From the NCBI RefSeq assembly GCF_003024515.2, contig NZ_PYIX02000032.1:1-50668 (forward strand): a stretch of 50,668 nucleotides of DNA. The letters run 5' to 3'. This DNA comes from Acinetobacter sichuanensis. Lineage in GTDB: Bacteria > Pseudomonadota > Gammaproteobacteria > Pseudomonadales > Moraxellaceae. Positions 1 through 8,635 of the stretch are shown piece by piece. How positions within the stretch are numbered: position 1 is the stretch's first letter; each line of letters begins with the position of its first letter. The notes beneath the pieces are model-generated. The model was not told where the DNA came from. It made no database searches and was given only the letters and a program-made list of their open reading frames with translations. Position numbers and translations under genes: made by a program.

Positions 1-1
1 A

Positions 2-130
2 GAATTTTCATTCAAATATTTAAATTTACTTAATGAAGTAAAATTAGATCTTTCTAAAGTGTATTATTTTTATCAACGATGGCAAGCCATTTATGATTAT
101 TTTTTTAGCTTGCCGTTGGTTAAACTTTAG
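2..130 (+). CDS. C-terminal end of an unrecognised gene (partial)
   Basis: A 42-codon frame is open from the left window edge to a TAG at 128-130. It is rich in aromatic and hydrophobic residues (for example YYFYQRW near the middle). It runs convergent to the outer-membrane protein gene and overlaps that gene's stop codon. No family can be named from so short a tail, and it could be a chance frame in AT-rich DNA. A GGCAAGC/GCTTGCC stem (81-87 with 108-114) lies inside it. Confidence 0.35.
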   Translation, partial: EFSFKYLNLLNEVKLDLSKVYYFYQRWQAIYDYFFSLPLVKL

Positions 131-1500
131 TAGGTAATTGCTGCTATAAGCCCTGCAAAAATATTCGTTTTGTCTGAACCGATTTGACTCCCATTATTTT
201 TTGCTGATTTTTCAGGCTTATAGAAACTTAATACAGGAATAAGAGAAAGAGTATCATTGACTTGATACATTGCAAAAAAATCGAACTCTTTGCCCGAATA
301 GTTGGGTTGATTTTTGGTGTCAATAGATTCAAATTTATAAAAATTTGCACCCAATAATAAACTTTCATGAGGAAAAGCTTCTAGACCAATCATGTGAATA
401 TTTGCATTACTATTAAATGGTCCTGCAAAATTCCCTGCAACTTCCCCTAGAATCCAAGTACCTAATTTTTCCACACCTACAAACATCGCATCCCAATGTT
501 CAGAATAATGTGTATAGCGATAATTTACAGTGGGCGTCCATGGTAATTGAGTGAAATGATAACCAGCACTTGCATACCAAGCTTGATCATGATGTTTTTG
601 ATCAATCACCTCATATTCATCAGTTAAATTTTTTTCTTTTTCTTGTCGGCTATAATTAAATCCAAGTTTGACATTTTCTATACCCATATTACTTGTGCCA
701 TATAGACTATAAACTTGCATATTGTCACGCATAAATATCGTTGGATTGAGTCGCATGGCTTGGTTGTGATTGAAATCTAAAAACTGAATATAGTCTGCAC
801 CAATATGATGATCGCCTATTTTATAACTTAAATCTAGCGAAGCAAATTCAGAAGATGCGTGAATGGGATTATCGGATTGTACCCACGCCAATTCTGTTTT
901 TAAGCCTTCTGCCTGACCTACTTTAATCAATGCAGCTTTATGAAATGAACGACGAGCCGCTGTATAATACGCTCCACCACGGTTTACCATCTGACTGTCT
1001 GCATCTTCAAAGTTACGATTCTCACCTAAATTTGCACTATCATCGGTCACTAAAAAACCATCACCTAAATGATAAACTTGCGAACCAAAAGAAATATCTA
1101 AACCATTTTCCCCTAGAATTGGTAATAAATTTCCTGATTTCCAGCCAATGTAGGCATTTTCTAAAGAGGACTTATTTTCTGTGCCACGGCTATTACCTGC
1201 CATGTCTCCATCACCACGTGTAAAAGAAGTAACGCCTGCAATAGCACCATAAATATGGCTATCTGCTGCAGTATTTATTTTTCCTGAAAGACCATATTTA
1301 ATAAAGCCTTCAGCCCATTGACTACCATTTTGATCTGTGGGGTAGTAGTTTTCTTGTGAATTAAATATTCCTACCCAACTACTTAAGTCAACATTGAGTT
1401 GTTTTTCGTTATCCTGATAAATTTGAGCTGCAAAACTATGCTGTGTAAAAATGAGATAAGACAATAAAATAGAAGGCTTAAATAAACTTTTTAGTTTCAT
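127..1500 (-). CDS. Outer-membrane beta-barrel protein (porin-like)
   Basis: This 457-residue protein has a Sec signal peptide (basic MKLKSLFK start, hydrophobic stretch, likely cleavage after SFA-A near residue 25). The body alternates polar and aromatic residues in the way of a beta barrel. It ends in Ile-Thr-Tyr, an aromatic C-terminus typical of BAM substrates. It probably sits in the outer membrane and passes a small organic solute, perhaps the substrate of the neighbouring monooxygenase cluster; that link is inferred from position only. It resembles the porin/alginate-export style of barrels but I cannot assign a subfamily. The ATG is preceded by AAGGA at moderate spacing. It may be transcribed with the flavin reductase gene upstream on the same strand (80 bp gap). 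Confidence 0.7.
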   Translation of the reverse strand: MKLKSLFKPSILLSYLIFTQHSFAAQIYQDNEKQLNVDLSSWVGIFNSQENYYPTDQNGSQWAEGFIKYGLSGKINTAADSHIYGAIAGVTSFTRGDGDMAGNSRGTENKSSLENAYIGWKSGNLLPILGENGLDISFGSQVYHLGDGFLVTDDSANLGENRNFEDADSQMVNRGGAYYTAARRSFHKAALIKVGQAEGLKTELAWVQSDNPIHASSEFASLDLSYKIGDHHIGADYIQFLDFNHNQAMRLNPTIFMRDNMQVYSLYGTSNMGIENVKLGFNYSRQEKEKNLTDEYEVIDQKHHDQAWYASAGYHFTQLPWTPTVNYRYTHYSEHWDAMFVGVEKLGTWILGEVAGNFAGPFNSNANIHMIGLEAFPHESLLLGANFYKFESIDTKNQPNYSGKEFDFFAMYQVNDTLSLIPVLSFYKPEKSAKNNGSQIGSDKTNIFAGLIAAITY

Positions 1501-1580
1501 TAATCGAAGTCCTTTTCCTTGGATCTGTGATATTTAGAAATAAAAAAGGTCAGTATTTTTTAGTTATACTGACCTAAACA

Positions 1581-2081
1581 TTATTCAGATTTATCTAAAA
1601 CTCTGAAATTTGATTTATGAAAAACGATAGGTTCATGATTGCCTTGCGTGAAAGATTTAACTTTGAGCAAAACCATGGTGTGATCACCTGCAGGATATTC
1701 AGCATATATTTCACAGGTAAAATAAAGTGATGCTTCAGGCAGGTACATTGCATTATTGACACCATAAGAAATATCAATATTTTCAAAGCGTTTACTTTTA
1801 TCTTTAGCACTAATCTGGTGACACAAGCTTTTTTGGTGTTCTGCAAAGACAGAGATTCCCAACTCTTTTGCATTTTTTAGAATAGGCCATGTCGATGATG
1901 TGTTTTGAATGGCAACACTGACCAATGCAGGTTCAAGTGAGATTCCAACATTAAAAGCTGCTGCAACAAGTGCATGGTCTTCATCATGATGACGTGCAGC
2001 AATCGCAACAACACCTGATGGATAGTGAGAAAAAGCTGTACGGAGTGCAGCGGTATCAAAAATAGAAGTATGTGTGTTCAT
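1581..2081 (-). CDS. Flavin reductase family protein
   Basis: At 166 residues it has the length and pattern of the short flavin reductase (FMN-binding split-barrel) family, which supplies reduced FMN or FAD to two-component monooxygenases. Family marks are the N-terminal FRxAFSHYPSGV-type segment, the AxFNVGISLEPALVSVAI strand pair, and the late TMVLLKVKSF strand. The start is an ATG with AAGGA about 7 bases upstream. It is divergent from a hydrolase/LLM monooxygenase operon across a 210-bp promoter region, so it is the obvious reductase partner for the luciferase-like enzyme at 3231-4595. It is comparable to RutF or HpaC in role; the exact substrate system is not known. Confidence 0.8.
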   Translation of the reverse strand: MNTHTSIFDTAALRTAFSHYPSGVVAIAARHHDEDHALVAAAFNVGISLEPALVSVAIQNTSSTWPILKNAKELGISVFAEHQKSLCHQISAKDKSKRFENIDISYGVNNAMYLPEASLYFTCEIYAEYPAGDHTMVLLKVKSFTQGNHEPIVFHKSNFRVLDKSE

Positions 2082-2291
2082 CGTATGTCCTTAAAGAGAA
2101 ATGTGTGTTGATAAGTAAAGCTCAGCTCACAATCCTTTTTGATTGTTCCTAAATAAAATCTACATACGCTGCAAAAAAATACACTACTCCTGAAAGGTGA
2201 CTTGTCATTTTGTTTGTCACCTTTTTATGTGATTGTTTAAATCCTATTTTCAGCCGAGATTAGTGAGCAAGATATTCTCGGAGTTTTCAAC

Positions 2292-3206
2292 ATGCCTCAA
2301 ATTGAATTAATCAAAAACCTAAAGATTGACACTGCAAAGTTTGCGACACGTCAATGGAAAAATTGGACAGAACCAAAAATTATTGAGGTCGATGGGCTAG
2401 AAGTCGCATATCGTCGTGAAGGTCAGGGTGAAACTTTGGTGTATTTACATGGTGGTGCAGGAACACGCCAATGGGGACCTATACATCAAGCTTTAGCTGA
2501 AAAATTTGATGTGATTGCACCTGAGCATCCAGGTTATGGCGATACGCCACGTTTTGATGATCAAGATTCTTGGGCAGATTTTGTCTTACATTATGATGCT
2601 TTTTTCCGAAAAATGAATCTGACGAATTTTCATTTGGTGGGCACATCTTTAGGTGCGTGGTTAGCTGCAAATTTAGCGGTATATTTTCCTGAGCGTTATG
2701 CTTCTGTGACTTTAGTCACGCCATTAGGTCTTCATATTGAAGATGAACCCTTCATTGATGTATTTCGTTTTCAGCCAGATGCGGCTTTGGCTGCTTTATT
2801 TAATGGTCGTGCAGCTGAATATGAGGAATTATTAACACAAGAAGGTGGTGTTCAAGATATTTTGCAAGCTTTTCATGAAGATGCAACATCGGCACTTTTA
2901 TTTTGGAATCCACGTTATGACTATAAACTCAATCGACGTTTACAGCGTGTTCAAGCACCGACATTGATTATTGCTGCTGAAGATGACCGTATTACAGGAA
3001 ATTTACAACCTGTTCGTTATGCAGCGTTATTGCCAAATAGTGAGCTAAAAACGTTAAGTCATGTGGAAAATTCGCCTACCAGCCACGCTTTAGTTTATGA
3101 AAACCCAAAAGAAGTGACTGATCTCATTGTCAATTTTATTAATAAAAGTAAGCAAGCTGATGCATTGATTGGCAGCCTTAATCAAAAAGTTATAGAAAAA
3201 GCGTAA
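2292..3206 (+). CDS. Alpha/beta hydrolase
   Basis: This 304-residue alpha/beta-hydrolase fold enzyme is cytoplasmic, with no signal peptide. It has the oxyanion HGG motif (residues 53-55) and the nucleophile elbow G-T-S-L-G with Ser119. The acid is likely at AAEDD (231-232), and the His is near the C-terminal SHVENSPTSH segment (His257 or His265). The family includes meta-cleavage product hydrolases, esterases and RutD-type hydrolases. It is the first gene of an operon with the LLM monooxygenase, which starts 24 bp after its stop, and a RidA protein. It therefore probably hydrolyses an ester, amide or C-C bond in the product of that oxygenase. The final 20 residues form a charged tail beyond the usual fold. 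Confidence 0.75.
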   Translation: MPQIELIKNLKIDTAKFATRQWKNWTEPKIIEVDGLEVAYRREGQGETLVYLHGGAGTRQWGPIHQALAEKFDVIAPEHPGYGDTPRFDDQDSWADFVLHYDAFFRKMNLTNFHLVGTSLGAWLAANLAVYFPERYASVTLVTPLGLHIEDEPFIDVFRFQPDAALAALFNGRAAEYEELLTQEGGVQDILQAFHEDATSALLFWNPRYDYKLNRRLQRVQAPTLIIAAEDDRITGNLQPVRYAALLPNSELKTLSHVENSPTSHALVYENPKEVTDLIVNFINKSKQADALIGSLNQKVIEKA

Positions 3207-3230
3207 AAACAGATCAAAAAGGAATTGAAT

Positions 3231-4595
3231 ATGACAACATCAAACTCAGATGCATGCAAAATTAAACACGATGTCGAATTTTTCGGAACAGTGGAAGGCG
3301 TTTATCCAAATATTCCGTACTCTGGTGATCGTCCATCAAAGTCAATTTATATTGATTTACCAAATACTTATTATGATCCAATCCAAGGTCAGAACGTTTT
3401 AGAAAATACTTTGGACGTACTGGTGAGTATGGAAAAATATGGTTTAGACGGAGTGGCATTTACAGAGCAGCACAATGGACCAATTAACCCTTTTCCATCG
3501 GGTATGGTTGCAGCAGCTTATATTGCAGCCCGAACTTCTCGTTTAAAAATTGTGGCGAGTGGACCTTTGTTAAATGCTTACCAGTCTCCGATACGTTTGG
3601 CAGAAGAGATTGCATTGGTTAGTCAAATGTCACATGGACGTTTAATTGTTGGCTTACCGATGGGCTTAGGTCAACAATACCATTCTTTGGGTATGAATCC
3701 AGCAACTGCACGTGAACGTCATAAAGAAGGTCATGATCTCTTAGCGAAAGCTTTGAGTGAGCCTGGACCATTTACATGGCGAGGTAAGTTTTTTAATCAA
3801 AATTATGTCAATGTATGGCCACGTTTAGATCATAAAGTAGATTTTCTATTGCCAAGTGGGGGTTCTTTAGAAACCTTAGAACTCGCTGCCCAACGTCGTT
3901 ATACCTATCAAACGGTATTGAATCATCGCCCTTTAATGAAAGCAACGATGGATAAATTCCGTGAACTATGTCGTAAAGAAGGCTATGAACCAGACCCAAA
4001 ACAAAGTGCATGTGTGATTCAGGTACATGTTGCAGAAACCGATGAAATTGCACGTAAAGAGGTTGAGGCAGAATATTTATGGGATTACCAAAATTATTTT
4101 GAAACATCCGCAGTAGAAACCTTTCCACCAGGTTATACCTCGTTAAACTCAATGAAAGCTATTTTGTCAAATGGTTATGGTTTAGATACCAAAAAAATGA
4201 CGCTACAAGATTTAATTGATAATAACTGGGTTGTTGTCGGCTCTCCACAAACAGTGATTGAAAAATTAGAAGAAACGATTTTAGAAACAGGCTGTGGTCG
4301 TGTTTTATTGAACTTTTCAACAGGTATTAAAAAACGTTGGTTATTGGATAAATGTCTCACCATTTTTTCACAAGAAGTATTGCCGCATTTCCGTAAAAAT
4401 GGCAAACCATTGGATGAACGGACTTCTCCACAAGGTTTTGACACAACAATGGAATATGCTGTCAAACGTCGCAAAGATGTACCAAGCCCAGCCATTGTTC
4501 GTGATGGTTATTTAATTGATATTTGGAAAAATGCAATTCCTGGTGAAGATCCTGTGATTCGAAAATGGGAAGAAACCAACACGACACAGGGTTAA
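3231..4595 (+). CDS. LLM-class flavin-dependent monooxygenase
   Basis: This is a bacterial luciferase-like TIM-barrel enzyme of 454 residues, longer than the usual 330-380. It would use reduced flavin and O2 to oxygenate an organic substrate. Visible family signals are the DGVAFTEQHNGP segment after the first strands, the ARTSRLKIVASGP strand, the HGRLIVGLPMGLG loop and the C-terminal VVGSPQTVIEKLEE motif, where the last helix packs on the barrel. I chose ATG 3231 because AAAAAGGA (3216-3223) lies at ideal distance; a TTG six bases upstream has no such support. It sits between a hydrolase and a RidA protein, with a divergent flavin reductase, an arrangement like that of RutA though not shown to be RutA. 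The extra C-terminal 80 residues are of unclear role. Confidence 0.8.
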   Translation: MTTSNSDACKIKHDVEFFGTVEGVYPNIPYSGDRPSKSIYIDLPNTYYDPIQGQNVLENTLDVLVSMEKYGLDGVAFTEQHNGPINPFPSGMVAAAYIAARTSRLKIVASGPLLNAYQSPIRLAEEIALVSQMSHGRLIVGLPMGLGQQYHSLGMNPATARERHKEGHDLLAKALSEPGPFTWRGKFFNQNYVNVWPRLDHKVDFLLPSGGSLETLELAAQRRYTYQTVLNHRPLMKATMDKFRELCRKEGYEPDPKQSACVIQVHVAETDEIARKEVEAEYLWDYQNYFETSAVETFPPGYTSLNSMKAILSNGYGLDTKKMTLQDLIDNNWVVVGSPQTVIEKLEETILETGCGRVLLNFSTGIKKRWLLDKCLTIFSQEVLPHFRKNGKPLDERTSPQGFDTTMEYAVKRRKDVPSPAIVRDGYLIDIWKNAIPGEDPVIRKWEETNTTQG

Positions 4596-4605
4596 GGAAT
4601 AGAAC

Positions 4606-5025
4606 ATGAATAAAGCTGTTTGGCATTCAAATTCACAACCAGAACCGCCCCATCCGTTTGCACATTTTTTGGCAAATGAGGAGTGGATTTTAATCAGTGG
4701 TATTGGTGGGCATGATGCTCAGGGTCATATTTCAGTTTCTGTTACTGAGCAAGCCATAAGCGCATTTGAGAAAATCAAAATGATGCTAGAAAGTCAAGGC
4801 AGCGCTTTGAATCAAATTGTATGGTTTAGACCCTATATCACAGATCAGAAAGATGTTTTGGCTGTTGATGCTGTAATACGTCAATATTTAAATGGTGTAC
4901 GAACAGCAAGTGCCGCTTTGACAATCGTCGGTTTAGTAGATTCACGTATGAAGGTTGAGTTTGAAGTCTGGGCATATAAGGGCGCAGTCATACAGAATGA
5001 CAACTCAAATGTGTTTATAGACTAG
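4606..5025 (+). CDS. RidA/YjgF family protein
   Basis: A 139-residue single-domain protein of the RidA (YjgF/YER057c/UK114) family. These trimers hydrolyse reactive enamine/imine intermediates or, in RutC, an aminoacrylate derivative. The signature lies in the C-terminal half: the VRTASAALTIVGL strand with Arg99, the position that binds substrate carboxylate in family members, then VEFEVWAYK with the conserved acidic residue. The N-terminal SGIGGHDAQG region matches the usual dxxgxixxG turn. It starts 10 bp after the LLM gene and is clearly in the same operon. Its presence suggests the pathway generates an unstable imine or enamine, which fits the two FAD amine oxidases downstream. Confidence 0.85.
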   Translation: MNKAVWHSNSQPEPPHPFAHFLANEEWILISGIGGHDAQGHISVSVTEQAISAFEKIKMMLESQGSALNQIVWFRPYITDQKDVLAVDAVIRQYLNGVRTASAALTIVGLVDSRMKVEFEVWAYKGAVIQNDNSNVFID

Positions 5026-5330
5026 CGTATTTAATCAAAATTTCCGAATGGAGCATGGACGACGTTCGGATATCTTCTACAAGTCTTGCTTTGAAGGGAT
5101 TGAATTCATCTAAAAATGTATTAAAAAATGATTTTTACATATTTAAAAAATAGAGAATATTCAATTGAGGATGCAATTTTTATTGCATAGCAAGTGAATG
5201 AGCATGGATGAACAAATAATATGTTGATATTAAATTAATTCCATTTGCAGTCATATATCTGCTGATCCTATCAGTATCCCTTTCAAAGCTTGCTTGTTGC
5301 AATTCATCATCAATGCTTGAAGGAACAACT
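5026..5330. other. Intergenic region between ridA-like gene and permease
   Basis: About 305 bp without a gene. It is AT-rich and contains the ribosome-binding AAGGA (5320-5324) of the permease. I see no strong terminator hairpin, so a separate promoter for the permease/oxidase group is likely but not pinpointed. Confidence 0.4.
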
Positions 5331-6830
5331 ATGAGCAATACATTAGAAAATCAATTTGCTCGTGCTGATGTGCAAGAAGTCGGCATGCCGCAAAAAACAT
5401 TGACGACATGGAAAATCGTTGTACTTATTTTAGCCGCTTTAACGCCCTTATCTGTGGTGATGGCAACCTTGCCTTTAGGACTTGCCTTTGGTGGACCATC
5501 TTCGGCATTAACTTATTTACTTGCAGGTTCAATTATTGGCTTATTTTGCATTGGCTATGCTGAAATGGTACGTCAAATTAGCCGTCCTGGAGCTTTTTAT
5601 AGTTATATTTGTCGTGGCATTGCTAAGCCTTTTGGGGTAGGTGCAGCCATGATCGCGGTTGTGGGATATGTATCAGGGTGTTTAGGTTCATTTGCTGTAG
5701 GTTCTGCGGTGATTGGCGAAACAGTTACATCTTTAGGATTTAATTTAAGTTGGCAAACGAGTCTGGTCGGCTTAGTTATTTTTGTTGCTGTGATGGTATG
5801 GAATCAGATTGATTTTAGCGCATTTATTGGTGGTCTGATCGTTATTTGTGAATTATTACTGATCGCAGCCTTACTGATAGGCATTATTAATTTACATGGC
5901 ATTCAAGCGACATTTTCTCCTGAAGTGATTCAATGGAATATATTTCAATATGGTAATTGGCATGTTGCATTTATTTTTTCATTTTTGGTTTTTCAAGGCT
6001 TAGAAGCAGGTGCTTTATATGCACCCGAAACCCGTAATCCTGAAAAAATGATTCCCCGTGCTTTAGCAATATCAGTGACCATTTTATCTTTAACCTTTTT
6101 TCTTGTTTCATGGGCACTTATTTCATTTTCTAGTCCAGCAACTTTGATGGATCAAGTCATATCTCAACATATTTTTGGTTTTATTATTGCGGTTATTCAA
6201 GCATCGCTAGGCGAAACAGGATTGTTTTTATTTGGTGTTGTGACTGTGCTTGGAGTAATGATCTGTACTTTAGCCGTTGTTAATTTTATGGCGCGTTATT
6301 TAAATGGTTTAGCAGGTGATAAAATTTTACCTCGTTATCTTGCGACTTTAAATCGAAATGGCGCACCTTCAAATGCTGCATTTACCTTAATTGCAGTGTC
6401 ATGCATTGTCATTATTTTTTCTGTGTCATGTGGGATCAGTCCTTATAGTCAGCTAAGCCCACTTGGTTTTGGTGTTGCTGCGATTAGTGGTACATCATTA
6501 CTTATTTTGTCTTCTTTGGCTGTTGTTGGTTATTTTATGCGTAGTAAAAAGAGCCAAGGTCATTGGTGGAAAACTTTTCTTGCACCCATTTTTTCAATCA
6601 TACTTTTAGTCATGGCGATGTATATCGAGTTAAAGGGATTTAACTTTATTACAGGAATGGAAGCTGCATGGACGAACTATTTGCCTTTATTGGTCTTGTT
6701 TGCATTTGTATTTGGCTTTTTTTATGCACTATTTTTAAAGAAAAACAAAAGCAGTATTTATCACCATATCGCAGCAGGCGACAACATGGAAGAAGTGATC
6801 CGTATTCGTGAAGAAAATCGTGAAGTCTAA
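5331..6830 (+). CDS. APC-family amine/amino-acid permease
   Basis: About 499 residues with roughly 12 hydrophobic helices. The N-terminal part has the APC-superfamily pattern: unwound first helix near LPLGLAFGGPSSALTY, then AEMVRQISRPGAFYSYICRG (the conserved P-x-x-G-x-x-Y segment of helix 2/3). A central FQGLEAGALYAPETRNPEK motif is the typical helix 6 signature, with the E-T-x-N-P-x-x-x-I/M-P run. It would import an amino acid or amine across the inner membrane. ATG 5331 is chosen because AAGGA lies 6 bases upstream; a start at 5313 is possible but unsupported. It is followed by a small protein and two FAD oxidoreductases, which presumably oxidise the imported substrate. Confidence 0.85.
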   Translation: MSNTLENQFARADVQEVGMPQKTLTTWKIVVLILAALTPLSVVMATLPLGLAFGGPSSALTYLLAGSIIGLFCIGYAEMVRQISRPGAFYSYICRGIAKPFGVGAAMIAVVGYVSGCLGSFAVGSAVIGETVTSLGFNLSWQTSLVGLVIFVAVMVWNQIDFSAFIGGLIVICELLLIAALLIGIINLHGIQATFSPEVIQWNIFQYGNWHVAFIFSFLVFQGLEAGALYAPETRNPEKMIPRALAISVTILSLTFFLVSWALISFSSPATLMDQVISQHIFGFIIAVIQASLGETGLFLFGVVTVLGVMICTLAVVNFMARYLNGLAGDKILPRYLATLNRNGAPSNAAFTLIAVSCIVIIFSVSCGISPYSQLSPLGFGVAAISGTSLLILSSLAVVGYFMRSKKSQGHWWKTFLAPIFSIILLVMAMYIELKGFNFITGMEAAWTNYLPLLVLFAFVFGFFYALFLKKNKSSIYHHIAAGDNMEEVIRIREENREV

Positions 6831-6894
6831 AAATGAACACACTAAGCAAGTAGACCAAGCAAATAGATCATACACGTCTAATCTGAGAGAAAAT

Positions 6895-7221
6895 ATGAAA
6901 ATTATTGCAACAGAAACACATATAGAAATTATAGAGCTAGATGACTTTAACAACTTTCATGTCGAAGCTTATGGTGATGTCAATCAAGTCATAGAACATT
7001 TTATCCAAGCGAAAGCAGGGCTTGTAATCAATCAGGAATATGCAGAGCTGAGCTTAGATTTTATTAAACAGCAAGCAGGACATAAATTACAAGATGCACA
7101 TTGGATGTCGAGTCTAAGTCATATGCTGGATTATGCTTTAAATAAAGGCTGGTTCAATCCAGTTCAACAAACAATAAGAGCGCATATTGAATGGATGACG
7201 CTACAAAAATCTGAAGTATAG
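6895..7221 (+). CDS. Small protein of unknown function
   Basis: The likely product is 108 residues from ATG 6895, which is preceded by GAGAG at 5 bases. A longer reading from 6808 would overlap the permease end and lacks a good ribosome-binding site. The protein is soluble and acidic, mostly helical in the second half (helices around LSLDFIKQQAG and SHMLDYALNKGW), with no signal peptide or metal motif. I do not recognise the family. It is locked between the permease and the FAD oxidoreductase, 13 bp before the latter, so it may be an accessory subunit or a stabiliser of the oxidase. That is inference from position only. Confidence 0.6.
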   Translation: MKIIATETHIEIIELDDFNNFHVEAYGDVNQVIEHFIQAKAGLVINQEYAELSLDFIKQQAGHKLQDAHWMSSLSHMLDYALNKGWFNPVQQTIRAHIEWMTLQKSEV

Positions 7222-7234
7222 AAGGGCATAGATC

Positions 7235-8635
7235 ATGAAAAAAACTATGATTTCTGATACGGCACTCAATTCAATTCAACTATTGCCGCAGCCACGTCAC
7301 ACTGCTTTAGGTGTGTTAAGGTCTGTGGAAGTAAAGGGCACGCATGTTTTACCGCAGTCTGCTGATGTTGTCATTATTGGAGCAGGGATTTGTGGTGTAT
7401 TGAGCGCTTATTATTTAGCGAAACAAGGCAAAAAAGTTGTGGTATGTGACAAAGGTGAAATTGCTTGCGAGTCTTCTAGTAAAGCTTTTGGTTGGGTATC
7501 TCAATTGCTCACTTCGGAACATAAAGTAAAACTGACTCGACGTAGTAAGTGCTTATGGCGAGCGTTACAGCAAGAGATCGGCGAATTGGGTTATCGTGAA
7601 CAAGGTATCACTTATTTTGCAGAATCTGCCGAAGAATTTCAGTCTTATCAAGATTGGTTGACCTCTGTGCAGTCACATGTCGATCCTGATATTAAAATTT
7701 TGCAAGCACATGAAGTCAGCCGCATTGCCACCGAATTTTCAGGTCAATGTTATGGTGCAATTACTGCACCAACCGATGGTTGTATTGAACCTGTGCTCAC
7801 AACGGCTGCGATCGCAGAGGCTGCCAAAAAGCGAGGCGTCATTTTTGTGACACAATGTGCGGTACGTGGTTTAGATCTACAAGCAAAAAAAGTGCATGGG
7901 GTATTTACTGAAAAAGGATATATTCAAACTTCTCAGGTTATTTCAGCAGTCAATACATGGACACGGATTTTTTGCGCACATCATCATATTGATGTTCCTC
8001 AACTTTATGTAATTATGTCAATGGGAAGAGTAGAAGACTTTAAAGATAGTCCTATGGGATGTGGCGGGAAAGGTGCTTTTGCATGGCGTAAACAAATTGA
8101 TGGTGGATATTCATTAGGACTGATCACTGGGATGAGCGCACCTATCACCCGTGATGCAATGAAACTATATAAAAAGTTTTTACCTATTCAGAAAATGTTA
8201 GGTGGTTCTAAAGGCGTTAAAGTTAATTTTGGTCAAAATACACTCAATGACTGGAAAATAAAACGAACATGGAATCATCATCAAAGCTCACCTTTTGAAA
8301 CACATCGGAGCTTTACAGGTGCTGTTGATTTGACTGCTGCAGAAACCTCAAAACAATTGATGTCTCAATTTTTTCCGCATTTAAAAACAAAATCTATTAC
8401 TGAGTCTTGGAGTGGAACAGTCGCTTTTACACAGGATAATGCACCTATTGCGAGTGCAGTAAATGATATAGAAGGTTTTTATGTTTTGATGGCAAGTGGT
8501 TATGGTTTTTCATGGGGACCTGCACTGGCAGAAATGTTAAGTGATTTATTATTGAAACAGTCAGAACATCCTGATTTACATACTTTTCGTTTAAGCCGAT
8601 TTAGTGATGGTACGACTTTGGAGCCACAGTTATGA
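7235..8635 (+). CDS. FAD-dependent oxidoreductase (DAO family), first of a pair
   Basis: This 466-residue flavoenzyme of the glycine/D-amino-acid oxidase (DAO) superfamily has the dinucleotide-binding VVIIGAGICG (GxGxxG at 49-54). It then has the acidic end of strand 2 (VVVCDKGE) and the SSSKAFGWVS segment near the flavin. A C-terminal FYVLMASGYGFSWGPALAEMLSDL motif is the typical second FAD contact. The roughly 40-residue N-terminal extension before the Rossmann fold is shared with the next gene. It should oxidise a secondary or primary amine to an imine with electron transfer to O2 or the quinone pool. It is translationally coupled to the next oxidase (ATGA overlap) and 13 bp after the small unknown gene. 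Confidence 0.8.
   Translation: MKKTMISDTALNSIQLLPQPRHTALGVLRSVEVKGTHVLPQSADVVIIGAGICGVLSAYYLAKQGKKVVVCDKGEIACESSSKAFGWVSQLLTSEHKVKLTRRSKCLWRALQQEIGELGYREQGITYFAESAEEFQSYQDWLTSVQSHVDPDIKILQAHEVSRIATEFSGQCYGAITAPTDGCIEPVLTTAAIAEAAKKRGVIFVTQCAVRGLDLQAKKVHGVFTEKGYIQTSQVISAVNTWTRIFCAHHHIDVPQLYVIMSMGRVEDFKDSPMGCGGKGAFAWRKQIDGGYSLGLITGMSAPITRDAMKLYKKFLPIQKMLGGSKGVKVNFGQNTLNDWKIKRTWNHHQSSPFETHRSFTGAVDLTAAETSKQLMSQFFPHLKTKSITESWSGTVAFTQDNAPIASAVNDIEGFYVLMASGYGFSWGPALAEMLSDLLLKQSEHPDLHTFRLSRFSDGTTLEPQL

Noticed and set aside
930..1223. Plus-strand open frame inside the outer-membrane protein gene
   Set aside because: It is antisense to a well-supported barrel protein with signal peptide and has a His/Leu-rich, shadow-like composition.
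1581..5025. Calling the hydrolase/LLM/RidA/flavin reductase set rutD/A/C/F
   Set aside because: The part types match, but the LLM is longer than RutA, RutB and RutE are absent, and amine oxidases are added; naming would overstate.
5026..5330. A small gene in the gap before the permease
   Set aside because: Short ATG frames exist, but none has a good ribosome site or recognisable product.
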